Source: Paenibacillus sp. PvR098 (lineage in GTDB: Bacteria; Bacillota; Bacilli; Paenibacillales; NBRC-103111). Taken from it: a stretch of DNA of 64,000 bases. This document shows, piece after piece, positions 7,369 through 16,416 of this stretch. How positions within the stretch are numbered: the stretch's first letter is position 1; each line of letters starts with the position of its first letter. Position numbers and translations under genes: made by a program. Below the pieces are notes generated by a model. That model made no database searches, was not told the origin of the DNA, and saw only the letters and a program-made list of their open reading frames with translations. The stretch lies in NCBI RefSeq assembly GCF_017833255.1, contig NZ_JAFIBU010000001.1, positions 62,001 through 126,000 on the forward strand. The letters are read 5' to 3'.

Positions 7369-8289
7369 GTGGATTTAAAAAATGTTCAAACCTTCCTCCA
7401 TATTGCACGGGAGTTAAGTTTTACTAAAGCGGCTCAATTACTTCATCTAAGCCAACCTTCTGTAACGGCAAGAGTACGTGCGTTGGAGTCCGAGCTGGGC
7501 AAGTCTTTGCTTATTAGACAACATCGCAACTTACATTTGAGCAAAGAGGGTGAAGCGTTCATCCCATTTGCGATGCAGATACTGGAAGTAGAAAAAGCTG
7601 CGGAAGAAAAATTAAAAAGCCTTAAAAATGCGCTGCAGGGAAAAGTCACTATAGGCTCGACCACTAGCTGCTCGCTGTATCTCCTACCGGGAATTTTAAG
7701 TAGGCAGTTGCAAAAATACCCTCAAATTGAATTTCAAGTTGTTACGGGAGATACTTCCAACATCACGGAATTGCTTCTGCGGAATCAAATTGATTTGGGC
7801 ATGGTCTCATCGGATGTGAAAAAGAAACAAATTAAGCAGATCAACTTATGCCTTCACGATTTTGATTTGGTATGCGGCGCTAATCACCCCCTTGTTAAAA
7901 AGGGGAACGTATCTATTGAAGAGCTGGTTGAAATGCCGTTTGTCACCTACGAACAGAATTCAGACGTATGGAAAAAAATAAAAAAGCTCTTCGCCCAGCA
8001 CGATGCTTCCCCCAATGTGGTGATGCAATTAAATCAGATTGAGGCGGCTAAAGAGATGGTTCATGCCTCCTCATGCTGCATGGGTATGTTTCCGCATCTC
8101 AGTGTGAAGCGTGAATTGTCTCTAGGGCGACTAGTGAAGCTCAAGGTCAAGGAGCTGGAAGTCATTAAACAATATTCGTCCATGATTTATATGGAAAAGA
8201 AAGAATTTTATCCTTTGATGGAGCTGATGATCAACACCTTTTTAAACCATTTCAATCCGGATTCATCTCATATAAAGACTACAGGTTAA
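7369..8289 (+). CDS. LysR-family transcriptional regulator
   Basis: The 306-residue protein has an N-terminal winged helix (residues 1-60; FTKAAQLLHLSQPSVTARVR) and a LysR-type effector-binding domain (about 90-295; GSTTSCSLYLLPGILSRQLQ). The start is GTG 7369 behind GAAGGGAGTGG. It is divergent from the NitT/TauT-type binding-protein gene and directly upstream of the Rieske oxygenase, so it most likely senses the aromatic substrate or an intermediate and activates both sides. An unusual CC pair (ASSCCMGMFP) lies in the effector domain. A cre-like site before it suggests catabolite repression. Confidence 0.85.
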   Translation: MDLKNVQTFLHIARELSFTKAAQLLHLSQPSVTARVRALESELGKSLLIRQHRNLHLSKEGEAFIPFAMQILEVEKAAEEKLKSLKNALQGKVTIGSTTSCSLYLLPGILSRQLQKYPQIEFQVVTGDTSNITELLLRNQIDLGMVSSDVKKKQIKQINLCLHDFDLVCGANHPLVKKGNVSIEELVEMPFVTYEQNSDVWKKIKKLFAQHDASPNVVMQLNQIEAAKEMVHASSCCMGMFPHLSVKRELSLGRLVKLKVKELEVIKQYSSMIYMEKKEFYPLMELMINTFLNHFNPDSSHIKTTG

Positions 8290-8326
8290 TGAATACCAAA
8301 ATAAGTTGTCACGAGGAGGAGCGCAT

Positions 8327-9646
8327 ATGTTATCAAGCGAAGAGAATGAATTATTGACTAGAACCGGTCCGGGCACACCAACAGGAGAGTTATTGCGTCG
8401 TTATTGGCTACCGGCCATGATTTCCGATGAGCTTCCCCATCCGGATTGTACACCGGTTAGGGTGAAGCTGCTCGGGGAGCAGCTGCTGGCGTTCCGGGAT
8501 ACGAACGGGAATGTCGGTCTGATTGATGAATTTTGCCCGCACCGCAAAGTTTCTCTGTACTATGGAAGAAATGAAGAATGCGGCCTTCGCTGCGTTTATC
8601 ATGGCTGGAAATTCGATACCAGCGGACAGTGTGTAGATATGCCTTCGGAGCCCCCGGAAAGCAGTTTTAAGGATAAAGTGAAAATTACATCGTACCCATG
8701 CCGGGAGCGGGGTGGTGTCGTATGGACGTATATGGGACCGCCTGAGCTTATGCCGGAACTGCCGGAATTGGAATGGGCTTTGGTTCCTGACAGCCACCGT
8801 TATACGACCAGAAGAATACAGGAGTGCAACTACTTCCAAGCGATTGAGGGGGGACTGGATTCGAGTCATATCTCTTTTCTTCATCGCAATTCAGGCGGTC
8901 AAGGGTTTATGGGTACGAAAGCATATGATAAAAGTTCGGCTCCATCCTATTTAACCCATGATACCGCCCCGAAATTTGAAATTGAAAAAGCGGATTACGG
9001 AATGATGGTTGGGGCCAAACGTAACGCAGACCCCGGACACCTGTATTGGAGAATCACCCAATTTCTGATGCCTTTTTACACGATGATCCCGCCTTTTGAG
9101 CATGCTCCTCGCGGTGCTCATGCCTGGGTTCCGATGGATGACGAACATGTCTATACCTGGAACATCAACTGGAACCCCCTTCGTGCGCTGACGGAGGAAG
9201 AACGGGATATTTTAAAGCAGGGCCGGGGCATTCATATGGAGCTTATCCCGGGTACGCTGAGACCGGTACAAAATAAGGATAACGAGTACCTGATTGATCG
9301 CGAGCAGCAAGCTTCGGGTAAATCGTTCACCGGAATCAAAGGAATCGGCGCGCAGGACAGCGCAGTACAGGAAACGCAAGGAACGATTGCCGACCGCAGC
9401 GTGGAAAGATTGGGCACAAGCGATGCAGCGATCATTGCTGCCCGAAGAATTATGCTGCAAGCGGTGAAAAATCTGCAGGAGGGAATGGAGCCGCCCGCTC
9501 TTGACCCTAAATCCCATCACGTCCGCTCCGTATCGCTTGTGCTTCCGGAGGGAGTGGCTTTCCAAATCGGCGCAAAAGAAAAACTGGTTACGCAGCCGGG
9601 CGATTACATTGATGTAGAATCTGTGCAGCAATCGGATGCTGTTTAA
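8327..9646 (+). CDS. Rieske non-haem iron oxygenase, phthalate 4,5-dioxygenase-like
   Basis: The 439-residue protein shows a Rieske [2Fe-2S] site, CPHR at residues 70-73 and CVYHGW at 89-94, and a mononuclear iron site around GLDSSHISFLH. Length and the opening motif LLTRTGPGTPTGELLRRYWLP match the phthalate 4,5-dioxygenase/OphA2 group of ring-hydroxylating oxygenases, which hydroxylate aromatic or heteroaromatic acids in the cytoplasm. These enzymes need a reductase, and none is encoded in this window. The start ATG 8327 follows GAGGAGGA. It is followed at 26 bases by a zinc dehydrogenase that could oxidise the diol or alcohol product. Confidence 0.88.
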   Translation: MLSSEENELLTRTGPGTPTGELLRRYWLPAMISDELPHPDCTPVRVKLLGEQLLAFRDTNGNVGLIDEFCPHRKVSLYYGRNEECGLRCVYHGWKFDTSGQCVDMPSEPPESSFKDKVKITSYPCRERGGVVWTYMGPPELMPELPELEWALVPDSHRYTTRRIQECNYFQAIEGGLDSSHISFLHRNSGGQGFMGTKAYDKSSAPSYLTHDTAPKFEIEKADYGMMVGAKRNADPGHLYWRITQFLMPFYTMIPPFEHAPRGAHAWVPMDDEHVYTWNINWNPLRALTEEERDILKQGRGIHMELIPGTLRPVQNKDNEYLIDREQQASGKSFTGIKGIGAQDSAVQETQGTIADRSVERLGTSDAAIIAARRIMLQAVKNLQEGMEPPALDPKSHHVRSVSLVLPEGVAFQIGAKEKLVTQPGDYIDVESVQQSDAV

Positions 9647-9672
9647 TACAGTCTTGAAGGGAGACGATATCA

Positions 9673-10764
9673 TTGATAACAGCGACTGCTGCCGTTCAGA
9701 TCGGCGCTTTGACGACGGAAATACGGGAATTTCAACTGCCGGACATTGCGCCTGATGCGGGTCTGCTCAAAGTGGAGTTATCCGGCATATGCGGAAGCGA
9801 TTGGCCGGATTATAAAAAGGATGAAGGCCCCCGGATTCTCGGGCATGAGGTCGTGGGACGAATCGTCAAGATGGGCAAAATGGCAGAAAAGCGGTGGGGT
9901 TTAAAGGAGGGTGATCGGGTAGCCCTTGAGGAATATTTACCCTGCGGTTATTGCGATCGATGCAGAACAGGGGAGTTCCGCCTATGCGATTTTACGGATA
10001 AATGGATGGGCGGAATACGGTATGGCTCGACGAATACAACCATCGAACCGTCGTTATGGGGAGGATACAGCCGATATCTTTATCTTCATCCGAATTCAGT
10101 TTTCCACAGGGTTCCTGAACAGGTTCCGGCAGAAGAGGCAGCGCTTGCTCTCCCGTTAGGAAACGGAATCGAATGGACGGTAAATGAAGGCGGCGTGGGC
10201 ATAGGCAAAACGGTCTTGATTCAGGGTCCCGGACAGCAGGGCTTGGCTTGTGTCTTGGCTGCGAAGCAGGCCGGTGCGGATTTGGTTATCGTGAGCGGAC
10301 TTACGGCGGATAAAGAACGGTTTGAAATTGCCAAGCGTTTCGGCGCCGATGTTACGATAGATGTCTCTGCCGAGGATGTAAAGGAACGAATCCGAGAGGT
10401 TACGGCAGGAAAAATGGTCGATGTCGTTATCGATGTGGCCTCCGGAGGTCCCTCAACGGTTACAACCGGAATAGATGTTGTGAAAAAACGAGGCACGGTG
10501 ATCGTAGCCGGCAAGAAAAATACAGAGATACCTCATTTCATGAGCGATGTCCTGGTATCCAAATATGTGGCCCTCAAAGGAGTTCGGGGTCACAGCTACG
10601 GTGCGGTGGAGCAGGCTATTCAATTTATGGCCTCCGGTAAATTTCCTCTTCATGAGCTTTGCACGCATACATTCAGTTTAGATCAGGTGGACTTGGCGCT
10701 CAAAACGGTTGGGGGACAAGGAGTGCCGGGAGCGATCCATTGCTCTATCGATCCGTGGAACTAG
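9673..10764 (+). CDS. zinc-dependent alcohol dehydrogenase (MDR family)
   Basis: The 363-residue protein is a medium-chain dehydrogenase: GICGSDW and GHEVVGRI for the catalytic zinc (Cys, His), the structural-zinc cluster CGYCDRCRTGEFRLC, and a Rossmann motif GPGQQGLACV for NAD(P). It probably oxidises an alcohol or dihydrodiol in the pathway opened by the Rieske oxygenase. The start is TTG 9673 behind GAAGGGAG. It is 26 bases after the oxygenase gene and 15 bases before the truncated reductoisomerase-like gene, so all three form one transcript. Substrate is unknown. Confidence 0.85.
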   Translation: MITATAAVQIGALTTEIREFQLPDIAPDAGLLKVELSGICGSDWPDYKKDEGPRILGHEVVGRIVKMGKMAEKRWGLKEGDRVALEEYLPCGYCDRCRTGEFRLCDFTDKWMGGIRYGSTNTTIEPSLWGGYSRYLYLHPNSVFHRVPEQVPAEEAALALPLGNGIEWTVNEGGVGIGKTVLIQGPGQQGLACVLAAKQAGADLVIVSGLTADKERFEIAKRFGADVTIDVSAEDVKERIREVTAGKMVDVVIDVASGGPSTVTTGIDVVKKRGTVIVAGKKNTEIPHFMSDVLVSKYVALKGVRGHSYGAVEQAIQFMASGKFPLHELCTHTFSLDQVDLALKTVGGQGVPGAIHCSIDPWN

Positions 10765-10779
10765 AGGGGGCAGACTCCA

Positions 10780-11016
10780 TTGACAGGTAAACAAGAACAA
10801 GATGTCGATCTTTCGTATTTTAAAGGGAAAACGGTAGCCATCCTTGGATATGCCGATCATGGCAAGGAGCATGCTCTTAAACTAAGAAATAACGGAATTA
10901 ACGTTGTGGTGGCCTTAAGGCATGAAGTCGCCTCGACGGGTTGGGTGGAAGAGGGCTTTAGGGTCGTATCTGTATATGAAGCGGTTGACGAAGCGGATGT
11001 CATTCAGGTGTGGTAA
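10780..11016 (+). pseudogene. ketol-acid reductoisomerase-like protein, N-terminal fragment
   Basis: The 78-residue frame (TTG start at 10780 behind AGAGGGGG) matches the N-terminal NADPH-binding part of ketol-acid reductoisomerase (IlvC): FKGKTVAILGY, HALKLRNNGINVVVALR and EGFRVVSVYEAVDEADVI. It stops two codons after ADVIQ, where the family continues with a hydrophobic strand and about 250 more residues including the catalytic knotted domain. The usual GYGSQG turn reads GYADHG, as in divergent paralogues outside valine synthesis. The break coincides with the start of ABC-ATPase homology in another frame, so a deletion joined the two genes. Confidence 0.8.
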
Positions 11017-11791
11017 TTTTAGTGAAACCCAACGCTCTGCAATCCTAGAGTTTGAGAATATTAATGTCATCTATAATGCTGGTAATCCAAATGAAGTACA
11101 CGCTTTGAAAGAAGCGTCGGGACAAATTCAAGAAGGTGAATTCATATCCATTATTGGTCCAAGCGGTTGCGGTAAAAGCACCTTACTTCATACGTTGGAT
11201 GGTCTTATCAAACCGGTTTCGGGCTCAGTAAGCATTAACGGCCACAAGATCGATGGTCCAGGTGGAGAAAAGGCAATGGTTTTTCAGGATTTTGCTTTAA
11301 TGCCTTGGCAAACGGTATTTGAGAACGTTGCATTTGGCCTAAGGATTTCAGGCAAATCCAAAAACGATATGAAAGATCATGTCATGCATTTTATTAAGAT
11401 GGTCGGACTTGATGGTTTCGAGAATAAATATCCTCATCAATTGTCCGGGGGGATGAACCAACGGGTAGGGATAGCTAGAGCGTTTGCTGTTGAGCCTAAG
11501 ATTCTGTTGATGGACGAACCATTTTCCGCAATAGATGAACAAACCCGCGAAATTATGCAAGAAGAGGTTCTGAAAATCATGTTGAACGAAAAAAAGACCG
11601 TAATATTTATTACCCACTCCATTGATGAAGCTGTGTTTTTGTCCAGCCGCATCTTTCTTATGACCGTCCGTCCGGGAAGAATAATAGCTGACTTGAAAAT
11701 AGATATTCCTTATCCCAGAACGCTTAAAACGAAGCTTCTTCCAGAATATCAAGAATACAAGAATACTAATCGGTTATTTGGAATCACTTAA
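10997..11791 (+). CDS. ABC transporter ATPase, NitT/TauT (SsuB/TauB) type, start replaced
   Basis: Recognisable homology begins at SAILEFENINVIYN and runs to the end: Walker A GPSGCGKST, Q-loop VFQDFALMPW, signature LSGGMNQRV, Walker B ILLMDEP and switch HSIDEAV. It should energise import together with the permease at 11832-12638 and the lipoprotein at 5807-6835. The natural start is absent: the only nearby in-frame ATG (10997) lies inside the KARI fragment and has no ribosome binding site, so the first dozen residues come from foreign sequence. Translation may depend on coupling to the upstream fragment. The ATPase core is intact, but the gene may be on its way to a pseudogene. Confidence 0.75.
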   Translation: MSFRCGNFSETQRSAILEFENINVIYNAGNPNEVHALKEASGQIQEGEFISIIGPSGCGKSTLLHTLDGLIKPVSGSVSINGHKIDGPGGEKAMVFQDFALMPWQTVFENVAFGLRISGKSKNDMKDHVMHFIKMVGLDGFENKYPHQLSGGMNQRVGIARAFAVEPKILLMDEPFSAIDEQTREIMQEEVLKIMLNEKKTVIFITHSIDEAVFLSSRIFLMTVRPGRIIADLKIDIPYPRTLKTKLLPEYQEYKNTNRLFGIT

Positions 11792-11831
11792 AAGCTGAGG
11801 TTACCAGACAATACGAGAAAGGAGAGGCGTA

Positions 11832-12638
11832 ATGTCTAACACAGTTTTGGTTAATAATCAGTCACTGAGCATAAAACGCAAAAACTTATAACTACATCCA
11901 GCCGTTTCTTATCCTATCATATGAATTGGTACTATTTTTATTATATGGGAATTGACCGGGCGATTAGGGATTATCGATCCGTTCATGTTCAGTTGGCCTA
12001 GTAAAATTTTTGTGGAAGTATGGAGTTTTACAATAAACGGTACATTGTTTCAGCATTTATATATAAGCGGTATAGAAGTTGGAATAGGGTTTGCCATGGC
12101 TTTAATCGGAATACCTCTTGGACTCATGTTAGGTTATTGGAGAAAATTAGAGTACGCAACTGATCCTATTATCATAGCCTTGTATACAACGCCTACCGTT
12201 GCCCTGACCCCACTGTTTGTATTATGGTTCGGACTGGATATTTTATCTAAAGTGATGATGGTCTTTCTGATGTCAATCTTCCCGATACTAATTAATACCA
12301 TGGCCGGCGTAAAAACAACGGAACCTTCACTTATCAAGGCCGCTCGTTCCTACGGTGCTTCTGAGTTCCAAATGTTCAAAGAAGTCATCTTTCCTTCAAC
12401 GCTTTCCTATATTATTACCGGTATTCGTTTGGCCATCGGACGGGCATTAATTGCCGTTGTGATCGCGGAAATGCTTGCCGCCAATCAAGGGATTGGATAC
12501 GCTATCCGCCATGCATCCGAGCTTTTCCGAACATCGGAATATTTGGGATACGTCGGTGTTCTCATGGTCTGTTCCGTGATTCTCACCCAATTGCTAAAAA
12601 TGGTGGAACGTTGGATCGCGCCTTGGCGCCAGCATTAA
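11832..12638 (+). pseudogene. ABC transporter permease, SsuC/TauC type, frame-disrupted at the N-terminus
   Basis: A normal start (ATG 11832 after GAAAGGAGAGGCGTA) opens MSNTVLVNNQSLSIKRKNL, then meets TAA at 11889. The next stretch reads as a first membrane helix only in the +1-shifted frame (YNYIQPFLILSYELVLFLLY), and from about 11946 the original frame resumes with WELTGRLGIIDPF and stays open for some 228 residues with the SsuC EAA-type loop (AARSYGASEFQMFKEVIFP). Two compensating small indels in A/T-rich runs explain this. A shortened protein could start at TTG 11952 but would lack the first helix. Confidence 0.75.
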
Positions 12639-12710
12639 TGAGTATACGTGTACCGAATTAATTACATTGAATTGATTCCTTAAAGACCGTAAATTAACAA
12701 AACATAAAAG

Positions 12711-12754
12711 CGGAGCAGCACGGCTTAGTTTCAAGCCGTGCTGCTCCGTTTTTC
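12711..12754 (+). terminator. strong terminator ending the Rieske/ABC cluster
   Basis: A perfect 16-bp stem (CGGAGCAGCACGGCTT and its complement) with a six-base loop is followed by five T. Confidence 0.95.
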
Positions 12755-12877
12755 TTCATGTTCCTTTTTATATAGAAGCCTATTTAACGGATATAATTGG
12801 ACAGCTGCACGCATAGACTTTTATTGAAACGGCGCTTCAACTTGCATAATTCACAACGATGGTATATTGACCATGTC

Positions 12878-12891
12878 AACAACACTTTGTT
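12878..12891. promoter_or_regulatory. possible ROK operator
   Basis: AACAA-CACT-TTGTT is an inverted repeat 36 bases before the ROK start codon. ROK repressors of Firmicutes often bind AACAAA/TTTGTT-type repeats, so it may be an autoregulatory site. A possible -35 TTGACC lies at 12867-12872. Confidence 0.3.
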
Positions 12892-12926
12892 AGTCATTTT
12901 GACAATCAAAGGAGGTGAACAAAGTT

Positions 12927-14129
12927 GTGCTTGGTCGTGGTCAAACCGGGAACACCAAGTTGGTGAAACAAATCAATCGTGAAGGGATCTTGCAACAGCT
13001 CAGGATACATAAGCGCATGTCCCGGGCGGATTTGGCCAAAACGACGGAATTGAGTCGTCCTTGTGTTTCTTCTATTGTAGACGAATTGATCAAGGAAGGT
13101 CTCGTCCATGAAGTAGGCACCGGGGAGTCCAAGGGAGGCCGCAGGCCCATTTTACTGGAGTATAATTTTCAGGCCTATGGCGTCGTGGGTGTGGTTTTCG
13201 AAGGAAGCATGCTGCAGATGTCTATCGCTAATCTGAAAGGCGAACTCACGTCCCACTACCGGGTACGCCTGGAACAACCAGTGAATGGCGAAAAGGCTAT
13301 ACAGGCCCTAGAGCAAGGGTTGTTGGCTCTCCTGTCACAAAGCAGCTTTGACAAATCAAGACTGCTTGGCGTTGGCTTGGGACTGCCTGGGATTACACAT
13401 CGCAGACAAGGCACGATCAGCTATGCGCCCAGCACAGGATGGATGGATCTTCCTGTTCAAAAGGAAATGGAAGAACGTTTGGGACTGCCGGTGATTCTGG
13501 ATAATGACGTCAACATGATGACATTAGGAGAGTTTTACAAGGGGGTCGGGTCGAAAGTATCCCATCTTGTCTACATGTATGTAGGCACAGGGATCGGTGC
13601 GGGCATTATTATCGATCGTCAGCTGTACCGGGGGATTCGCGAGGCAGCCGGGGAAATCGGCTATATGATGGTCGGCTCCGAGGAGAATAGACTTCACGGA
13701 GAATATGGGGTGTTTGAAAGAAATTATTCCGTAACGGGGATTTATGAGAAAGCTAAAGCGCTGCTTCCTGCCATGATCGACAGGGATCATGTGATTAAGC
13801 AGCTTGTGCAGCTATCCGATCAAGGATCGAAAGAAGCGGGTGAACTGCTCGAGAACGTGTATCGGCATTGGGCCTACGGGATCGCCAATATGGTGAGCGT
13901 GTTGGATCCGGAGCTTCTGATCCTAAGTGGGCAAATGATTCACATCGGCGACAAGGGCATTCAGGCCATATCTGCTTTACTCAGGGCATGGGTACCGTAC
14001 GTCCCGGACATCCGCTTGGCTAGGCTGGGCGATAAAGCCGGAATTATCGGAGCGGTTCACAGCGTGCTGGAAGCTTTTCCGGCTGCACATATCCATAGGA
14101 TATCCAAAAGGGAGGAGTTATCTTTATGA
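12927..14129 (+). CDS. ROK-family (NagC/XylR-like) transcriptional regulator
   Basis: The protein of about 400 residues has an N-terminal winged helix (SRADLAKTTELSRPCVSSIVDELI, about residues 25-55) and a ROK sugar-kinase-like fold with GVGLGLPG, the DNDVN phosphate-loop segment and YMYVGTGIGAGIII. The zinc-binding Cys cluster of catalytic ROK kinases is absent (HGEYGVFERNYS in its place), as expected of a regulator. I chose GTG 12927, seven bases after AAAGGAGGTG; an in-frame GTG at 12915 lies inside that ribosome binding site. The stop overlaps the start of the next gene, so it heads the operon to 25048 and probably represses it until a sugar-like inducer binds. Confidence 0.85.
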   Translation: MLGRGQTGNTKLVKQINREGILQQLRIHKRMSRADLAKTTELSRPCVSSIVDELIKEGLVHEVGTGESKGGRRPILLEYNFQAYGVVGVVFEGSMLQMSIANLKGELTSHYRVRLEQPVNGEKAIQALEQGLLALLSQSSFDKSRLLGVGLGLPGITHRRQGTISYAPSTGWMDLPVQKEMEERLGLPVILDNDVNMMTLGEFYKGVGSKVSHLVYMYVGTGIGAGIIIDRQLYRGIREAAGEIGYMMVGSEENRLHGEYGVFERNYSVTGIYEKAKALLPAMIDRDHVIKQLVQLSDQGSKEAGELLENVYRHWAYGIANMVSVLDPELLILSGQMIHIGDKGIQAISALLRAWVPYVPDIRLARLGDKAGIIGAVHSVLEAFPAAHIHRISKREELSL

Positions 14130-15253
14130 AAAGTTCAGGAAGAAATGTGTTCAAAGGGGTTACGGCCCTTCTGCTTGCGTTGATCATGATCGCTCTAGCC
14201 GCTTGCGGGGGTACTGCGCCACCGCCGGCTGCTCAGCCAGCCCCCGCAGAGAAGCCGGCAGAGAACAAACCGGCAGATCCCCCGAAAGCTCCCGACAAAC
14301 AAAAATTGGTGATCTATACGGCTCGTGATAAGACGGTGATCGATGAAATTATTCCGAAGTTTAATGCTCAGAATCCGAACATCGAAGTAGAAGTTTTGAC
14401 CATGGGCGCTCAACAAATTATGGAACGTGTGCGCGGGGAAAAAGCCAATCCGCAAGCCGACTTCTGGTGGGGAGGCACCCAATCCGCCTTGATGACCGCG
14501 GCGAATGAGGGCTTGCTGGAAAGCTATAAACCGAGCTTCGGCGGCAATATTCCTGACTTGTATAAGGACAGCCAGGATCGTTGGTACGGTGAAATGCTGC
14601 TTCCGGAAGTCATCATGTACAACTCCAAAGCATTGAAGACAGAAGATGCGCCGAAAGATTGGGATGATCTGCTCGACCCGAAATACAAAGGGAAAATCAT
14701 TATCCGCGGCGTGCTGGCATCCGGTACGATGAGAACGATCTACTCCTCCATGATCTTTAAAGAAGGAGGAGCAACCGATCCTGCCAAAGGCTACGAGTGG
14801 TTGAAGAAGCTGGATGCGAATACGAAAGAATACGCCCAAGATCCGACCAACCTCTATCTCAAGCTTGCCCGTGAAGAAGGCACTTTGTCCTTATGGAATC
14901 TGCAGGACATCTTGATCCAAAAGCATCTGAAAAACCAACCATTTGACTATATTTATCCGGCAAGCGGCGCACCGATCCTGGTTGATGGCGTAGGCCTCGT
15001 CAAAGGCGCTAAAAACAGTGAAGCGGCTAAAAAATTCTACGAGTTCCTGTTCGATCCGAAGCTGCGTGTGGAATTGGCGGAAAAATTGTTCCAAATCCCA
15101 ACCCGTACGGACATTAGTAAAGACACCATGCCGGAATGGCTCAAAGGAATTGAGTTGAAGCCGATGGACATCGACTGGAACATCATGGCCGAGAAAGAAA
15201 AAGAGTGGATGCAGCACTGGGATGAGAACATCAAAGGTAAAGGCGGTAAGTAA
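14126..15253 (+). CDS. ABC transporter substrate-binding lipoprotein, Fe(III)/thiamine/polyamine type
   Basis: The 375-residue protein has a lipoprotein signal (LLLALIMIALAACGG), a Pro/Ala-rich spacer (PPPAAQPAPAEKPAENKPA) and a family-1 binding fold (LVIYTARDKTVIDEIIPKFN, then VDGVGLVKGAKN near residue 290). The family includes iron(III), thiamine, 2-aminoethylphosphonate and polyamine receptors. I do not see the paired tyrosines that bind ferric ion in FbpA, so an organic ligand is more likely. ATG 14126 overlaps the regulator stop by four bases and has GGGAGGAG upstream. The ATPase and fused permease follow directly. Confidence 0.85.
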   Translation: MKSSGRNVFKGVTALLLALIMIALAACGGTAPPPAAQPAPAEKPAENKPADPPKAPDKQKLVIYTARDKTVIDEIIPKFNAQNPNIEVEVLTMGAQQIMERVRGEKANPQADFWWGGTQSALMTAANEGLLESYKPSFGGNIPDLYKDSQDRWYGEMLLPEVIMYNSKALKTEDAPKDWDDLLDPKYKGKIIIRGVLASGTMRTIYSSMIFKEGGATDPAKGYEWLKKLDANTKEYAQDPTNLYLKLAREEGTLSLWNLQDILIQKHLKNQPFDYIYPASGAPILVDGVGLVKGAKNSEAAKKFYEFLFDPKLRVELAEKLFQIPTRTDISKDTMPEWLKGIELKPMDIDWNIMAEKEKEWMQHWDENIKGKGGK

Positions 15254-15325
15254 CCAAGAGGCAGGTTTATACATTTTCGGGCGGAGGCTGACTCCGCCTG
15301 ATCGTTCAACGGGGGAGGAGCCGTC

Positions 15326-16408
15326 TTGATCGACGTTACACTGGACCATGTAGGTAAAATGTTCGGAAATGTCAACGGAGTAAACAATGTAGATATCCAC
15401 ATTAAACCCGGTGAATTTTTTACTTTCCTCGGCCCGAGCGGCTGCGGGAAAACGACAACGCTGCGCATGATTGCTGGATTTTATTTCCCCAGCTCAGGAC
15501 GGATTTTATTCGGAAACCATGATGTGACCCGCCTGCCTCCCAACAAAAGAGAAACAGGTATGGTTTTTCAGAACTATGCGTTATTTCCGCACATGACCGT
15601 ATTTGAGAATGTGGCCTTCGGCCTTCAGGTGCGTAAACGATCAAAGCTTGAAATTGCGGAGCGTGTGGAGCGTGCCTTGGGGCAGGTTCATTTACAGGGC
15701 TACGGCAGCCGCCGCATCGATCAGCTTTCCGGCGGACAGCAGCAGCGGGTAGCGCTTGCCAGAGCTCTTGTCATTGAACCGAAGATTCTGCTGCTGGATG
15801 AGCCGCTGTCCAACCTGGATGCCAAATTAAGAGAAGAAACCCGATTGGAAATCAAGAGACTGCAAATGGAGCTGGGCGTTACCACCATTTATGTCACTCA
15901 CGATCAGGCTGAGGCGATGGCAATGTCGGATCGGATTATGGTGATGCAGAGCGGTGTCGTTCAACAAATTGGAAGTCCTGAGGAAATATATAACCGTCCC
16001 TTGAACCGTTTCGTCGCTTCCTTTATAGGAGAGTCGAATTTGTGGGAGGGTACGCTTGAAAGAATCGAAGGGGAATACGCTTATGTTCGCATTTCGCCGG
16101 AGCTTGTCTTATGCGGTCATGCGGCGAACAAATCGCCTCTATGCGATTTAACGACGGGCGGGAGAATCACCGTTTCCGTTCGGCCGGAATCCATCCGTGA
16201 AGCGATGCCCAAAGAAGCGGGGGAGGCGAATACGGTTCAAACCAAAGTCGTTATTTCCGAGTTTACGGGCGTCAGCGTTAATTATTTGACGGAAATCGAA
16301 AAACAATCGTTAAAAGCCATGTTTGTCAATCAAGGACACCGCGTCCGGCTTCGGGGCGAGCGGCTAGCGGTGCATATACCTGTAGAAAGTGTATACCTTT
16401 TGGGGTAG
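15326..16408 (+). CDS. ABC transporter ATPase, FbpC/PotA type
   Basis: The 360-residue protein has Walker A GPSGCGKTT, Q-loop MVFQNYALFPHMTVFENVAFG, signature LSGGQQQRVALARAL, Walker B ILLLDEPLSNLDAKLR and switch VTHDQAEAMAMSDRI, then a C-terminal TOBE domain (about residues 280-355). This is the ATPase of the importer made with the lipoprotein before it and the fused permease after it. The start is TTG 15326 behind GGGGGAGGAG. Spacing to the next gene is eight bases. Confidence 0.9.
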   Translation: MIDVTLDHVGKMFGNVNGVNNVDIHIKPGEFFTFLGPSGCGKTTTLRMIAGFYFPSSGRILFGNHDVTRLPPNKRETGMVFQNYALFPHMTVFENVAFGLQVRKRSKLEIAERVERALGQVHLQGYGSRRIDQLSGGQQQRVALARALVIEPKILLLDEPLSNLDAKLREETRLEIKRLQMELGVTTIYVTHDQAEAMAMSDRIMVMQSGVVQQIGSPEEIYNRPLNRFVASFIGESNLWEGTLERIEGEYAYVRISPELVLCGHAANKSPLCDLTTGGRITVSVRPESIREAMPKEAGEANTVQTKVVISEFTGVSVNYLTEIEKQSLKAMFVNQGHRVRLRGERLAVHIPVESVYLLG

Positions 16409-16416
16409 GTGAAGCT

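Noticed and set aside
10780-11016. Treating the KARI-like frame as a complete small NADPH-binding protein
   Set aside because: It ends in the middle of the Rossmann fold and the break coincides with the beginning of a different gene's homology.
11832-11960. Programmed frameshifting in the permease gene
   Set aside because: Two opposite shifts would be needed, and I see no slippery heptamer plus structure at either site; decay or sequence error is simpler.
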